A stretch of DNA of 23,303 nt. Origin: CAWUKV01 sp963923025. Lineage in GTDB: Bacteria > Cyanobacteriota > Cyanobacteriia > Phormidesmidales > Phormidesmidaceae. The DNA lies in contig CAWUKV010000070.1 in NCBI GenBank assembly GCA_963923025.1, forward strand, positions 1-23,303. The letters are read 5' to 3'. Of the stretch, positions 13,486-21,738 are shown piece after piece. Under the pieces are notes generated by a model. The model searched no databases, was not told where the DNA came from, and saw only the letters and a list, made by a program, of their open reading frames with translations. The position numbers were made by a program, and so were the translations under genes. Position 1 is the stretch's first letter. Every line of letters begins with the position of its first letter.

Positions 13486-15072
13486 TTGAGCATCCCTAGG
13501 GCTCCCGTGCAGGCCCAGCACGGCATGGTGGTGTCGCCGCACACTCTGGCCTCTAGGGCTGGGCGACGAGTGCTACAGCAAGGGGGCAACGCGGTAGATG
13601 CCGCGATCGCGACCAACGCTGCCCTTTCGGTGACCTACCCACACATGACTGGGCTAGGTGGCGATGCCTTTCTGCTGATCTACGATGCGGCCACGTCCTC
13701 GCTGCTGGGCTTGAACGGTTCGGGGCCAGCGGCACAAAGCATTCAGCCGGAACAGTACCTAGGCCAGCCCCTGCCGCAGCGAGGCATAGGGGCGGCGTTG
13801 ACGGTGCCTGGTGCCCTCTCGGCTTGGTGGCAGGCCCATCAGCGGTTGGGCCAATTGCCGTGGGTTGAGGTGCTCAAACCTGCGATTCGTCTAGCTAAGT
13901 CTGGCTATGCCTGCTCTCGTTCCCAGACCCGCTGGACCCGTCAAGACCGGGCACTCCTGGCAGCAGATGCCGGAGCGGCAGCAACCTTTTTGCCGGAAGG
14001 ACGGTTGCCCGAAGCCGGAGAAACGCTCACCAACATGGACCTGGCGCGGGTGCTGGCGGCGGTGGCAACCCAGGGTGCTGACGTGTTCTATCGCGGCGCG
14101 ATCGCTCAGCGGATCGTCAATCGGGTGGCGGCAGAAGGCGGCGCGCTGACGCTGGACGACCTGGCTGCTTACGAAGCGGAGTGGGTGACGCCCATTGACA
14201 CCACTTATCGAGGGCGCACCGTCTATGAGCTGCCGCCCAATACTCAGGGACTGGCGGCGCTGCAAATTCTGAACCTGATTGAGCCCTTTGACCTAATCAG
14301 CATGGGGGCCGATAGCCCGGACTATTACCACCTAATGGTGGAGGCAACAAAGCGGGCGTTTTGCGATCGCGATGCCTACATTGGCGATCCTAACTTCACA
14401 GACATTCCCGTAGAACGGCTGCTGTCCAAGGACTACGCGCGGCTGCGCGGTTCGCGCATCAGCTTTAGCACCACGCAGGACTACCTGCCCGTGCCGATGG
14501 GCGGGGACACCGTCTACAGCGCTGTTGTTGACGAGCAAGGCAATGCTGTCTCAATGATTCAGAGCCTGTACTTTGACTATGGCTGCGGCGTGGTTCCCCC
14601 GGGGCTGGGGTTTGCTCTGAATAATCGGGGGTCGCTATTCTCTACAGATCCCCGCAGTCCTAACGTTATCCATCCTGGTAAGCGCCCGTTGCATACGCTG
14701 ATTCCCGCCATGGCATTGGATGCCGAGGGGCGTCCTGAGTGGGTGTTTGGCACGATGGGCGGTGAAGGCCAACCGCAAACTCAGGCGGCGCTGCTGACAC
14801 GGGTGCTGGATTTTGGCTTGGATATTCAAACGGCGATTAACCGACCGCGCTGGCGCTGGGGCCGAACTTGGGGGCAGGCGTCAACGACGCTGGCGCTAGA
14901 AGGCAGGATTTCGTCGGCGGTGCAGCGATCGCTGCGGCAGCGAGGACATCAGGTACAGCTGCTGCCCGATTGGACAGCAGAAATGGGCCATGCTCACATG
15001 ATTCAAGTCACCCCAGCGGGGCTTCAGGGTGCTTGCGACCCGCGCAGTGACGGTCAGGCGGTTGGGCTTTAA
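13486..15072 (+). CDS. Gamma-glutamyltransferase family protein, YwrD-like
   Basis: An Ntn-hydrolase that cleaves itself into two chains and acts on gamma-glutamyl compounds such as glutathione. The family start GMVVSPHTLAS...GGNAVDAAIA is present, and the new N-terminal nucleophile is predicted as T342 in GDTVYSAVVD. The glycine-rich loop FGTMGGEGQPQTQ (about 421-433) and RPRW near 453 complete the signature. There is no signal peptide, so it should be cytoplasmic, matching the YwrD-type branch; the exact substrate is open. No ATG precedes the conserved RAPVQAQHGM region. I used the TTG at 13486, since an in-frame stop lies at 13471; the ATG at residue 14 would cut into conserved sequence. 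It follows the SphR-like gene by 47 nt. Confidence 0.92.
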   Translation: MSIPRAPVQAQHGMVVSPHTLASRAGRRVLQQGGNAVDAAIATNAALSVTYPHMTGLGGDAFLLIYDAATSSLLGLNGSGPAAQSIQPEQYLGQPLPQRGIGAALTVPGALSAWWQAHQRLGQLPWVEVLKPAIRLAKSGYACSRSQTRWTRQDRALLAADAGAAATFLPEGRLPEAGETLTNMDLARVLAAVATQGADVFYRGAIAQRIVNRVAAEGGALTLDDLAAYEAEWVTPIDTTYRGRTVYELPPNTQGLAALQILNLIEPFDLISMGADSPDYYHLMVEATKRAFCDRDAYIGDPNFTDIPVERLLSKDYARLRGSRISFSTTQDYLPVPMGGDTVYSAVVDEQGNAVSMIQSLYFDYGCGVVPPGLGFALNNRGSLFSTDPRSPNVIHPGKRPLHTLIPAMALDAEGRPEWVFGTMGGEGQPQTQAALLTRVLDFGLDIQTAINRPRWRWGRTWGQASTTLALEGRISSAVQRSLRQRGHQVQLLPDWTAEMGHAHMIQVTPAGLQGACDPRSDGQAVGL

Positions 15073-15335
15073 GGGCGGTTTAGAATCGGTCTGTCAACCC
15101 ACTGAAATGATGGCGGGTGCCGACGATTACTCCCGCCGATTGGTTTCCATCTGACGTTGATGACTTATCCCCCCTTCATACTGAAGTGAATTGTTTGAAG
15201 ATGTCGTCCCTCCCTCGGGCAAACTGTACTGGATGAACCAGGATGGGTCTGTAGAATTCATTCGAGGGATCTGTCGGTATCGCTGAGCTCAGCCGCCGAC
15301 GCCTACCGCCCACGTACCGCTATTTTCCTGCTGTT
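15073..15335. other. Intergenic region before the GT-C-like gene
   Basis: This 263-nt stretch has no convincing gene. A 31-codon frame from a TTG at 15191 to a TGA at 15286 reads like protein (SGKLYWMNQDGSVEFIRGIC) but has a stop just upstream and no ribosome site. It may be a remnant of a lost gene. Confidence 0.35.
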
Positions 15336-16991
15336 ATGGCGACGACGCTGCAACCAGAACGCGTGCAATCCCGCCTCTGGCTCCCTGGTCTGGTGATGGG
15401 GCTAGGGGTGCTGTTTAGCCTATGGCTACAGCGCTACTCTCAGGATGGGGTGATGTTTAGCGGTGATGGTGGACTCAAGGCACTGCTGGCCCAGCAGCTG
15501 GGGTCTGGCAACCTCCGGCTTGACTTGCAGCTACCGGCGGCAGCCTGGGTCCAAGACCTGTGGCGTTCAGGGCTCTATCCCTTCACGCCGCCCTACGCCT
15601 ACGAAGTTGGCAACAAGTATTTCATTACCTTCCCCTTTACGTTTCCGGCGGTGACGGCCCCCTTTTATGCGCTGCTGGGCTACCGCGGTCTGTACGTGGT
15701 GCCGCTGCTGGCGCTATGGGCGATTTGGGGTCGGTTCTGGCAGGTGTGCCACCGTCAGGGCTATCCGGCTCCGGTGACGGCCCTGGCCTTGGCTGGGCTG
15801 GTGCTGGCCTCGCCGCTGCTGCCCTACGGCGGCATGTATTGGGAACATACCCTGGCGGTGGCGCTAGCCTTCTGGGGGCTGACGCTGGTGCTGTCTCCGG
15901 TGCTATCGACTTGGCGGCTGGCGCTGGGTGGGGCGTTGGTCGGGGCGGCGGTTTGGTTCCGGCCTGAGTTTTTGTGCCTGGTGGCGGCGCTAGGAGCTGT
16001 GGCAGGGCTAAGCCTGTGGGTGTCCATTGGCGGTTTCCGGCTGAAGTGGGGGCATCTGCTGGCGTTGGGTGGCGGCATGGCCGTCAGCGTGGCGCTATTT
16101 TTTGCTGTTAATTTGGGCGTATACGGTCATCCCCTCGGCATCCATTCGGTGCAGATTGTGGAGGAGTCATCGGTGGGGCAGCAGGTGGCGCAGGCCAAGG
16201 AGGGCTACCAGCAGCTCCTGACGGCGCTATTTCGTTATTTTCCTCTGGTGGTGCTGGGGCTGGTAACGCCACTCGTTCGTTTGGGGCTGTGGAATCGACC
16301 GGTCGCTGACGTTCGCGCCTCATCCACCACCCGGTTCAACCCAGAATTGATGCTGCTGAGCGTTGGGATGCTGTTTGCGATCTCGGTTCCCCTCATTGTG
16401 CCTCCAGGTGCAGGTGGTAAGCAGTGGGGGCCAAGGTTCTATCTAATTTTGGTGCCGATGACCATGTGGGTTGTCGCCCATCTCCTGACTCGGCTTTGGG
16501 CGGCGAAACCTGCCCTTAAGGCGGCTGGGGTTGCTGCCTTTGCGCTGCTCTTTGCTGTCGGCGTTCACATGAATACGTTGAACGGTGTGGTGCGGGTCTA
16601 CAACGACCGTCAAACTCAGTCGATTTCCCTTGCCAAAAACTACGCGCCCATTGCCCCAGCCGTGCAGGCGCTGGCTGTAGAGCCCCTACCCTGGGTGGCC
16701 ATGTCCCACCAGTTTGTCGCCCAGCAGCTTTGGCCAAGCGTGCCAGACAAAACCTTCTTTCGGACGGAAACCCCTGACGCGCTTTACCAGCTAGGGGCGG
16801 CGTTGCTGGCCCAAGGCGAAGACCAGTTCCTCTATATTTGCTACCCCCACCAGGACTGCCCTGTGCCTGAGCAACCGGCCAATGAGCTGACCTTTGAGAC
16901 GGCAACGGCAACCTATCAGCTGGTGTTTGGCCCCGCAGAAATGCAGGGAAAATATCCCTTTCACCGGGTTCAAATCCAACCACTGTCCTAA
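15336..16991 (+). CDS. Polytopic membrane protein, GT-C glycosyltransferase-like
   Basis: A 551-residue inner-membrane protein with around ten hydrophobic spans and a soluble C-terminal tail (about 445-551). After the first span comes an extracytoplasmic loop with SGDGGLKALLAQQL (D44). An acidic residue in this loop is the hallmark of the GT-C fold (ArnT, PMT, RgtA types), enzymes that move a sugar from a polyprenyl-phosphate donor to a periplasmic acceptor. Other loops carry PFTPPYAYEVGNKYFITFPF and YGGMYWEH. The next gene makes a lipid-linked sugar of the type GT-C enzymes use, which supports the reading, but no specific family is recognised and the acceptor is unknown. The start ATG has no clear ribosome site. 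Confidence 0.68.
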   Translation: MATTLQPERVQSRLWLPGLVMGLGVLFSLWLQRYSQDGVMFSGDGGLKALLAQQLGSGNLRLDLQLPAAAWVQDLWRSGLYPFTPPYAYEVGNKYFITFPFTFPAVTAPFYALLGYRGLYVVPLLALWAIWGRFWQVCHRQGYPAPVTALALAGLVLASPLLPYGGMYWEHTLAVALAFWGLTLVLSPVLSTWRLALGGALVGAAVWFRPEFLCLVAALGAVAGLSLWVSIGGFRLKWGHLLALGGGMAVSVALFFAVNLGVYGHPLGIHSVQIVEESSVGQQVAQAKEGYQQLLTALFRYFPLVVLGLVTPLVRLGLWNRPVADVRASSTTRFNPELMLLSVGMLFAISVPLIVPPGAGGKQWGPRFYLILVPMTMWVVAHLLTRLWAAKPALKAAGVAAFALLFAVGVHMNTLNGVVRVYNDRQTQSISLAKNYAPIAPAVQALAVEPLPWVAMSHQFVAQQLWPSVPDKTFFRTETPDALYQLGAALLAQGEDQFLYICYPHQDCPVPEQPANELTFETATATYQLVFGPAEMQGKYPFHRVQIQPLS

Positions 16992-17085
16992 AGCTCACGC
17001 CGTCTTACCGCTCAATCACCCGAAGCTCAATCAACGGTGTGGCTGGGCATTAATCCCATAACTTAACGCTTTAACTATTGCTGCT

Positions 17086-18309
17086 ATGACTTACACCTCC
17101 GCTATGGTGAACCCGCCCGAAGGGCCGCTACAGATTATGGCGGCCCCGGTAGAGGGGCGTCAGCTTGAGTTTTCCTTGGTGATTCCAACCTTTAACGAGA
17201 GCAAAAATGTTGAGAAGATTGTTGGCCAGCTCACGGCTTTACTAGATGAGTTTGTCCCCAACAATTACGAGCTGATTTTGGTGGATGACGACAGCCCAGA
17301 TCGCACCTGGGAAGTGGCCCAGGCACTGACGCACAAGTACCGTCAGCTCAGGGTGATGCGCCGACAGGATGAGCGGGGGCTATCGTCGGCGGTGATCCGC
17401 GGGTGGCAGGTGGCCGAGGGCAATATTCTGGGGGTGATCGATGCGGACTTGCAGCACCCGCCGGAAACCCTGATTCAGCTGCTGACCCAAATGCAGCAGG
17501 GCGCGGATCTGGCGGTGGCAAGCCGTCACGTTGAGGGCGGCGGCGTCAGTGACTGGAGCATCGTACGGCGATTCCTGTCGCGGGGCGCGCAGGTGGTTGG
17601 CCTGCTGATTTTACCCAACGTGGTCGGACGGGTGACGGACCCAATGAGCGGCTATTTTATGGTGCGGCGGGGCGCGATCGCAGGCCCGCATCTGAATCCG
17701 ATGGGCTACAAAATTTTGCTGGAGGTGATTGGCCGCGGTCAGGTCAAAGACATTGCCGAAGTGGGCTACATGTTCCAGGAACGGGAGGAAGGGGAAAGCA
17801 AGGTCACCTGGAAGCAGTATGTGGCTTACCTGGGACACCTGGCGAAGCTGCGATCGCGCGGCCGCATTGGCCGCATCCGTCAGAAGTTCCCCCTAAAGCG
17901 GTTCCTGCGATTTGGTGTAGTGGGTCTGAGCGGCGTGGTGGTCGATATGGCGATGCTGTATCTGCTTAGCGACCCCACCACTTTGGCCTGGGGACTGACC
18001 CGCAGCAAAATTTTGGCATCTGAGGTGGCGATCCTCAACAACTTCCTCTGGAACGATGCCTGGACGTTTGCTGATATTGCTCGATCTCAAAAAGGTATGG
18101 GACCCCGAGTGCGGCGATTCCTCAAGTTCAACACCGTCTGTCTCATGGGCTTGGTGCTGAACGTGCTGCTACTGAACCTAATCTTCAATCTGGTGTTTGG
18201 TGGGCAGTATCGGTACCTGGCGAACCTGATCGCGATCGCCCTGGTCACGGCCTGGAACTTCTGGCTCAATCTGAAGCTGAGCTGGCGGGTCACCGATGTG
18301 AAAAAATAG
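17086..18309 (+). CDS. Polyprenyl-phosphate glycosyltransferase (GT2) with GtrA domain
   Basis: A two-part protein. Residues about 28-250 are a family-2 glycosyltransferase of the dolichol-phosphate mannosyltransferase type: VIPTFNESKNVEKIV, VDDDSPDRTW (67-70 is DDDS), VIDADLQHPPE with the metal-binding DAD (119-121), and SGYFMVRR. It should transfer a sugar from a nucleotide donor to polyprenyl phosphate on the cytoplasmic face. Residues about 272-400 are a GtrA domain with four spans (RFGVVGLSGVVVDMAM, EVAILNNFLWNDAWTF, FLKFNTVCLMGLVLNVLLLN, ALVTAWNFWLNLKLSW), proposed to flip or hand on the lipid-linked sugar. This DPM1-GtrA fusion is a known arrangement. It follows the GT-C-like gene by 94 nt on the same strand, so the pair may make and use one lipid-linked sugar. 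Confidence 0.93.
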   Translation: MTYTSAMVNPPEGPLQIMAAPVEGRQLEFSLVIPTFNESKNVEKIVGQLTALLDEFVPNNYELILVDDDSPDRTWEVAQALTHKYRQLRVMRRQDERGLSSAVIRGWQVAEGNILGVIDADLQHPPETLIQLLTQMQQGADLAVASRHVEGGGVSDWSIVRRFLSRGAQVVGLLILPNVVGRVTDPMSGYFMVRRGAIAGPHLNPMGYKILLEVIGRGQVKDIAEVGYMFQEREEGESKVTWKQYVAYLGHLAKLRSRGRIGRIRQKFPLKRFLRFGVVGLSGVVVDMAMLYLLSDPTTLAWGLTRSKILASEVAILNNFLWNDAWTFADIARSQKGMGPRVRRFLKFNTVCLMGLVLNVLLLNLIFNLVFGGQYRYLANLIAIALVTAWNFWLNLKLSWRVTDVKK

Positions 18310-18341
18310 GGCTGTCTAACACTTCCCCTGAACTCGTCTCG

Positions 18342-18902
18342 ATGCAAATCGACGAAGCTTACTATCTTATTCTCGATCTGGAGGCGACCTGCGCTCGCAA
18401 AAACCGGACCATTCCCCGCGACGAGCAAGAGACCATTGAGATGGGCGCGGTAATGGTGAATGAGCAGTCCCTCCAGATGGAAGGCGAATTTCAGTGCTTC
18501 ATTCGTCCGGTGATTCATCCGCAGCTGACGTCCTACTGCACCCGCCTCACCTCAATCACCCAGGCAGATGTTGACGGCGGTCTACCCTTTTCTGTGGCGC
18601 TGACTCAGCTATGGCATTGGGCCGATGGTTTCGGCAGCTACCGACTCTGTGCCTGGGGCAATTTTGACCAGCAGCAGCTACAGCGCGACTGTCGCCGCTA
18701 TGGGTTGGCCTATCCGCTGGGTGATGCGTATTTGAATTTGAAGCCTGCGTTTGCTGCCAGTCAGGGGACTCGGCAGATGGGGCTAATGTCGTCTTTGAAG
18801 TATCTGGGGCTGACAGCCGAGGGGCAGGCGCACCGAGGCATCGACGATGCACGCAACACGGCTCGGTTAGTGGTGACGGTGCGTCAGCGGATGAGCTGTT
18901 GA
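18342..18902 (+). CDS. DEDDh 3'-5' exonuclease, ERI-1/KapD-like
   Basis: A 186-residue RNase T/DnaQ-superfamily exonuclease. ExoI is ILDLEATC (D12, E14), ExoII contains WGNFDQQQL (D109), and ExoIII is HRGIDDARNTARL (H164, D169), the complete DEDDh set for two-metal hydrolysis from the 3' end. The LEATC start and the length match the ERI-1/KapD branch, whose members act on structured RNA or single-stranded nucleic acid; the substrate here is unknown. It starts 32 nt after the glycosyltransferase gene and may share its transcript. The repeat element described at 18905 begins just after its stop. Confidence 0.9.
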   Translation: MQIDEAYYLILDLEATCARKNRTIPRDEQETIEMGAVMVNEQSLQMEGEFQCFIRPVIHPQLTSYCTRLTSITQADVDGGLPFSVALTQLWHWADGFGSYRLCAWGNFDQQQLQRDCRRYGLAYPLGDAYLNLKPAFAASQGTRQMGLMSSLKYLGLTAEGQAHRGIDDARNTARLVVTVRQRMSC

Positions 18903-19319
18903 GATATAGCTAGCGCCCTATAGGCTAGGACACCGAGTACGGCGATCCTGCTTGGCATAGAACCCTATGGCGTCGCAGCCTTGTCCTAACGGATCTGGCG
19001 GCTGCTATAAGTAATCTCTAAAGAACACGTAACCTAGGGCTTCAAATGCGGCCATGTTATACGTTTACTTTTACACGTCTAAAGTCTGACTACTGAGAAA
19101 TCCATCAAGAGTCAAACAAGCTTTCACATGAGTGACGAACATGCAATAAAGGGACGATAACATGTAGAAATCAGAGCTTGAGTAGGTTGCTGAATTACAT
19201 TGTTTTCATCATTCAAAGGTTCAGCTCAATTGTTGTTTCTAGTCTATTGATTGCGATTCGGTATCTGGACTAGATTCCTTTATAAACAAAGTGTTTGAGC
19301 GCCCCCGTCTCATCTACTC
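18903..19319. other. Intergenic region before the DUF3592-like gene
   Basis: This 417-nt stretch has no coding frame I trust. The left quarter is repeat copy A (18905-19010). The rest is AT-rich, including ctttataaac near 19279, and probably holds the promoter of the DUF3592-like gene. No -35/-10 pair with normal spacing stood out. Confidence 0.45.
18905..19010 (+). repeat. Repeat element copy A, possible small RNA gene
   Basis: A non-coding stretch of about 106 nt. It matches 21082-21184 at about three quarters of positions by hand alignment, same strand, with only three single-base-scale gaps. The most conserved parts are a small CCG-AGTN-CGG hairpin (18933-18942 here), tgctt.gcatag, and gtcgcagcc. 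A 7-bp outer stem taggaca (18926-18932) with tgtccta (18982-18988) encloses them. Both copies begin with a TATAG box (18905-18909) that could be a -10 element. This could be a duplicated small RNA gene or a dispersed repeat. Confidence 0.6.
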
Positions 19320-19688
19320 ATGCTAAAAATCATTTTTGTTCTGCTGGCAGCTTTAGTCGCTGTGCTGGTAGTTTTACTCTTACAAGTGAGCCGTTTTTCC
19401 CAGCGTAAAGGGCAGCTTCAGCGCCTAGCTGATAATGGACAATTTGCCGCTGGTGTGGTGATCAAAAAGAGCCGTAATTCGCTTCGTAAACAGCGCCTCT
19501 ACCAGCTTCACTATGCCTTTAGGGCCAGCAACGGTCGACGCTATCGCAGCGCGATCGCGGTTGCCCCTTATATCTGGAACTGCTACGACCCTGGTGCAGC
19601 TATCGATGTGGCTTACCTGGCCGAAGATCCCCGGATCAACAGCCCCAAGTACCTGGTCAGCGAAATTCGCAAGATGATGTACGCCTGA
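19320..19688 (+). CDS. Small membrane protein, DUF3592-like
   Basis: A 122-residue protein with one N-terminal membrane span (about 3-22, very rich in Leu and Val), a basic stop-transfer segment (RFSQRKGQLQRL) and a soluble beta-rich domain. The pattern GVVIKKSRN...YQLHYAFRASNGRRYRS...YDPGAAIDVAYLAEDPRINSP is characteristic of DUF3592-type proteins, whose function is unknown. The soluble part probably faces the cytoplasm, given the positive residues after the span. It is convergent with the TPR gene and lies between the two copies of the repeat element. The ATG at 19320 has no good ribosome site, but the hydrophobic start fits. Confidence 0.72.
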   Translation: MLKIIFVLLAALVAVLVVLLLQVSRFSQRKGQLQRLADNGQFAAGVVIKKSRNSLRKQRLYQLHYAFRASNGRRYRSAIAVAPYIWNCYDPGAAIDVAYLAEDPRINSPKYLVSEIRKMMYA

Positions 19689-19744
19689 GATCTATCTGCC
19701 TGAGGTTTAAGACCATCTCTGTGCGTCCAGCGCTAGGCGATTGT

Positions 19745-19768
19745 CTGAGCCCTAGGCTTTAGGCTCAG
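19745..19768. terminator. Hairpin between convergent genes
   Basis: The arms ctgagcc (19745-19751) and ggctcag (19762-19768) form a perfect 7-bp stem, extendable by two pairs past a bulged C. It overlaps the stop codon of the minus-strand TPR gene and lies 57 nt after the DUF3592-like gene. The position suits a bidirectional terminator, but no T-run follows on either side. Confidence 0.4.
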
Positions 19769-20949
19769 TCCACAACGGCACCCCAGCTTTCCAGCAGCGT
19801 TGCCGCCCGGTCAGCACCTTCGGCATTTTCCTGCTGCAGGTACAGACGGCGTGCGTACTGTAGCGTGTCGATCGCCGTCTCGGTGTAACCCTGCCCATAT
19901 TGGGCCAGACCCAGGTTATAGCGCGCGCCCGCATCGTCAGGCAGCTGGCGCACAATGTTGCGGTAGGCGACTACCGCTCGAATGTACTGCTCACGCTGGA
20001 GCAAAATTTCGCCCAGCGCTGCTTGGGCAGGAATCAGGCTAGGGTCAGACTCGGTCGCTTCTTCGTAGTGACTGAAGGCAGCTGTCGTCTCGCCACGGGC
20101 TTGAAGGATCTGGGCCAGTTCGTAGTGGGCAATGGCCGTACGAGGGTTCAGACGGATGGCCTCTCTCAGGGTGGCCTCGGCCTGACGGATGTTACCGCGC
20201 TCTAGCCAAATTTGAGCCAAGCTAGCGTAGACCGACCCCCGCTCAGGGTCAAGCTGCTGCGCTCGCTGCAACGGCTGTAGGGCATCGTCATAGCGCTCCT
20301 GCTGGAGGTAGAGCATGCCGATGGCCTCATAGGCTTGGGCATTACCGGGCGCAATCCGGACCAATTCTTCGTAGGCGGCTAAGGCCCCATCGTAGTCCTC
20401 ATTGCGTAGCAGTACGCCGCCTAGTCCTAAGTGGGCATCGGCTTCGCGGGGGGCCATGCGAATCAGTTCTTTGTAAACGTCTGCGGCCTCGTCGTAGCGC
20501 TGTGCCTGGAACAGGCTGTAGGCGAGACCATAGCGGAAGGGAAGGTTACGGGGCTCTCGCTCAATGGCCTCGCGGTAGTTTTCAATGGCGAGCTGGTAGT
20601 CTCCCTGGCGCAGCTGTAGGTAGCCAATACCCGAGTAGAGACGGGCGTTATCGCCATCAATCTGTAGGGCCTGCTGATAGTAGCCGATCGCGCCCCGATA
20701 GTCGCGACTGTCAACCCGTTCCTGGGCCTGACGGAGGAGCTCGTTAAACCGTTCTTCTTCGGCCTCGGTGAGCGTGCTGGACTGGGCTAGCAGAATGGGT
20801 GATGCCACATCTAAGCGTTCAACGGCCAACTCCTCCGATGCTGATACCGCTACGGCTGTCGCTGGCGTGGCCAGTAGCACCCCCCCACAGAGGGCGCCCC
20901 CAAGCCAAAATCTCCACTGTATGGTCTGCCAGTTAATGCCGCGCCGCAT
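19765..20949 (-). CDS. Exported TPR-repeat protein
   Basis: A 394-residue protein with an N-terminal signal peptide (WLGGALCGGVLLATPATAVA, cleavage after about residue 32 or 34), so probably periplasmic or membrane-attached. From about residue 66 to 375 it consists of some nine tetratricopeptide repeats of 34 residues, with the usual W/L-G-Y-A-F-A-P spacing (for example DYQLAIENYREAIEREPRN). TPR arrays are protein-binding scaffolds, often for envelope or photosystem assembly in cyanobacteria; no partner can be named here. AAGGA at 20956-20960, 6 nt before the ATG, fixes the start. It converges on the DUF3592-like gene and has its own promoter in the spacer to its right. Confidence 0.9.
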   Translation of the reverse strand: MRRGINWQTIQWRFWLGGALCGGVLLATPATAVAVSASEELAVERLDVASPILLAQSSTLTEAEEERFNELLRQAQERVDSRDYRGAIGYYQQALQIDGDNARLYSGIGYLQLRQGDYQLAIENYREAIEREPRNLPFRYGLAYSLFQAQRYDEAADVYKELIRMAPREADAHLGLGGVLLRNEDYDGALAAYEELVRIAPGNAQAYEAIGMLYLQQERYDDALQPLQRAQQLDPERGSVYASLAQIWLERGNIRQAEATLREAIRLNPRTAIAHYELAQILQARGETTAAFSHYEEATESDPSLIPAQAALGEILLQREQYIRAVVAYRNIVRQLPDDAGARYNLGLAQYGQGYTETAIDTLQYARRLYLQQENAEGADRAATLLESWGAVVD

Positions 20950-21280
20950 CGATTTTCCTTTGCCTCCGTTCAGATGGGACCTAATCTATTTAGGCCTGAT
21001 TCGTATAGTCTAATTTGTTACAGTTTAGCAACAACGTTCTGGGATCAGTCATAGGGGAGTTCTTGCAGAGCGTGCAGAACGTATAGTTTGTGCCGTACAG
21101 GCTAAGACCCCGAGTCCGGTAATCTTGCTTAGCATAGACCGGATGGTGTCGCAGCCGTGTTCTAATGGCTGGCGGTGGCTACAACAGCTAAGATGATTGG
21201 GCCAACGGGCGTCCCACCCCCTATAGCCGTTCTGCTGAACGCTGAGACTATCCGCTCTGACCTCCTCCCACAGACCCATC
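20950..21280. other. Divergent spacer holding repeat copy B
   Basis: This 331-nt region separates the TPR gene (minus) from the YbjQ-like gene (plus). Its right half is occupied by repeat copy B (21082-21184). The left half is AT-rich and probably carries the TPR promoter. No coding frame is supported. Confidence 0.5.
21082..21184 (+). repeat. Repeat element copy B, possible small RNA gene
   Basis: The second copy of the element at 18905-19010, about 103 nt, same orientation. It keeps the TATAG box (21082-21086), the CCG-AGTC-CGG hairpin (21110-21119), cttagcatag and gtcgcagcc. The outer stem keeps five of seven pairs, one as G-U, with two mismatches, so the outer stem is not clearly under selection. 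It lies in the spacer between the TPR and YbjQ-like genes, about 100 nt before the latter, so it could also be a leader element. Confidence 0.6.
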
Positions 21281-21607
21281 ATGCTGCTTTCTACCACCGA
21301 CACCGTTCAGAACCAAACCGTCCAATCCTACCTGGGGGTGGTCACTGCTGAAGTGGTCTATGGCAGTAACATGCTTCGAGACTTTTTTGCCAGCATCCGG
21401 GATTTTTGGGGCGGGCGCACTGGCTCCTATGAGCGGGTCTTTGAACGCGGCCACCAGGATGCGTTCAAAGAGCTTCAGGAACGTGCCCAGCGCTTGGGCG
21501 CGGACGGGGTTGTCGGTATTCAGATGAAGACGGATACCATCAACTTGGACGAGACCGGCGTGCTGATGCTGATTACCGCAACGGGCACAGCTGTAAAGCT
21601 GGGTTAG
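21281..21607 (+). CDS. YbjQ/UPF0145-family protein
   Basis: A 108-residue protein of the YbjQ (UPF0145) family, small soluble proteins that form pentamers. The family pattern is visible: an N-terminal strand LLSTTDTVQNQTVQSYLGVV, then GSNMLRDFFASIRDFWGGRTGSYERVFERG, a helix with DAFKELQERAQRLGADGVVGI, and a C-terminal strand MLITATGTAVKL. The family is annotated as a putative heavy-metal-binding domain from structure, but I see no conserved Cys/His cluster, and the true function is unknown. It is a single-gene unit divergent from the TPR gene. The start at 21281 matches the usual family length; no ribosome site is obvious. Confidence 0.92.
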   Translation: MLLSTTDTVQNQTVQSYLGVVTAEVVYGSNMLRDFFASIRDFWGGRTGSYERVFERGHQDAFKELQERAQRLGADGVVGIQMKTDTINLDETGVLMLITATGTAVKLG

Positions 21608-21623
21608 GGCCGGGTTTGCCCTA
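21605..21623 (+). terminator. Weak hairpin after the YbjQ-like gene
   Basis: The arms tagggc (21605-21610) and gcccta (21618-21623) form a 6-bp stem with a 7-nt loop, overlapping the end of the YbjQ-like stop. A run of five T appears about 20 nt further on, not directly after the stem. Confidence 0.3.
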
Positions 21624-21738
21624 GGACAAGGCTGCCCGTGCATTTTTCTAGGCCATGGCGTTTTGGACTCAGCAGGACAGCCATACTTGTTGTCCCAAAG
21701 CTTTTGGTTTCAGGCAGCTCAGTAGAAGGGGATTAATA

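Noticed and set aside
15191..15286. 31-codon frame reading like the end of a protein (SGKLYWMNQDGSVEFIRGIC)
   Set aside because: It has a stop just upstream, only a TTG start and no ribosome site, and I cannot name a family; it may be a remnant but is not supported as a gene.
18905..19010. tRNA or known cyanobacterial RNA (such as Yfr1) at repeat copy A
   Set aside because: There is no cloverleaf, no TTCGANTC T-loop and no Yfr1 core; the stems do not fit a tRNA.
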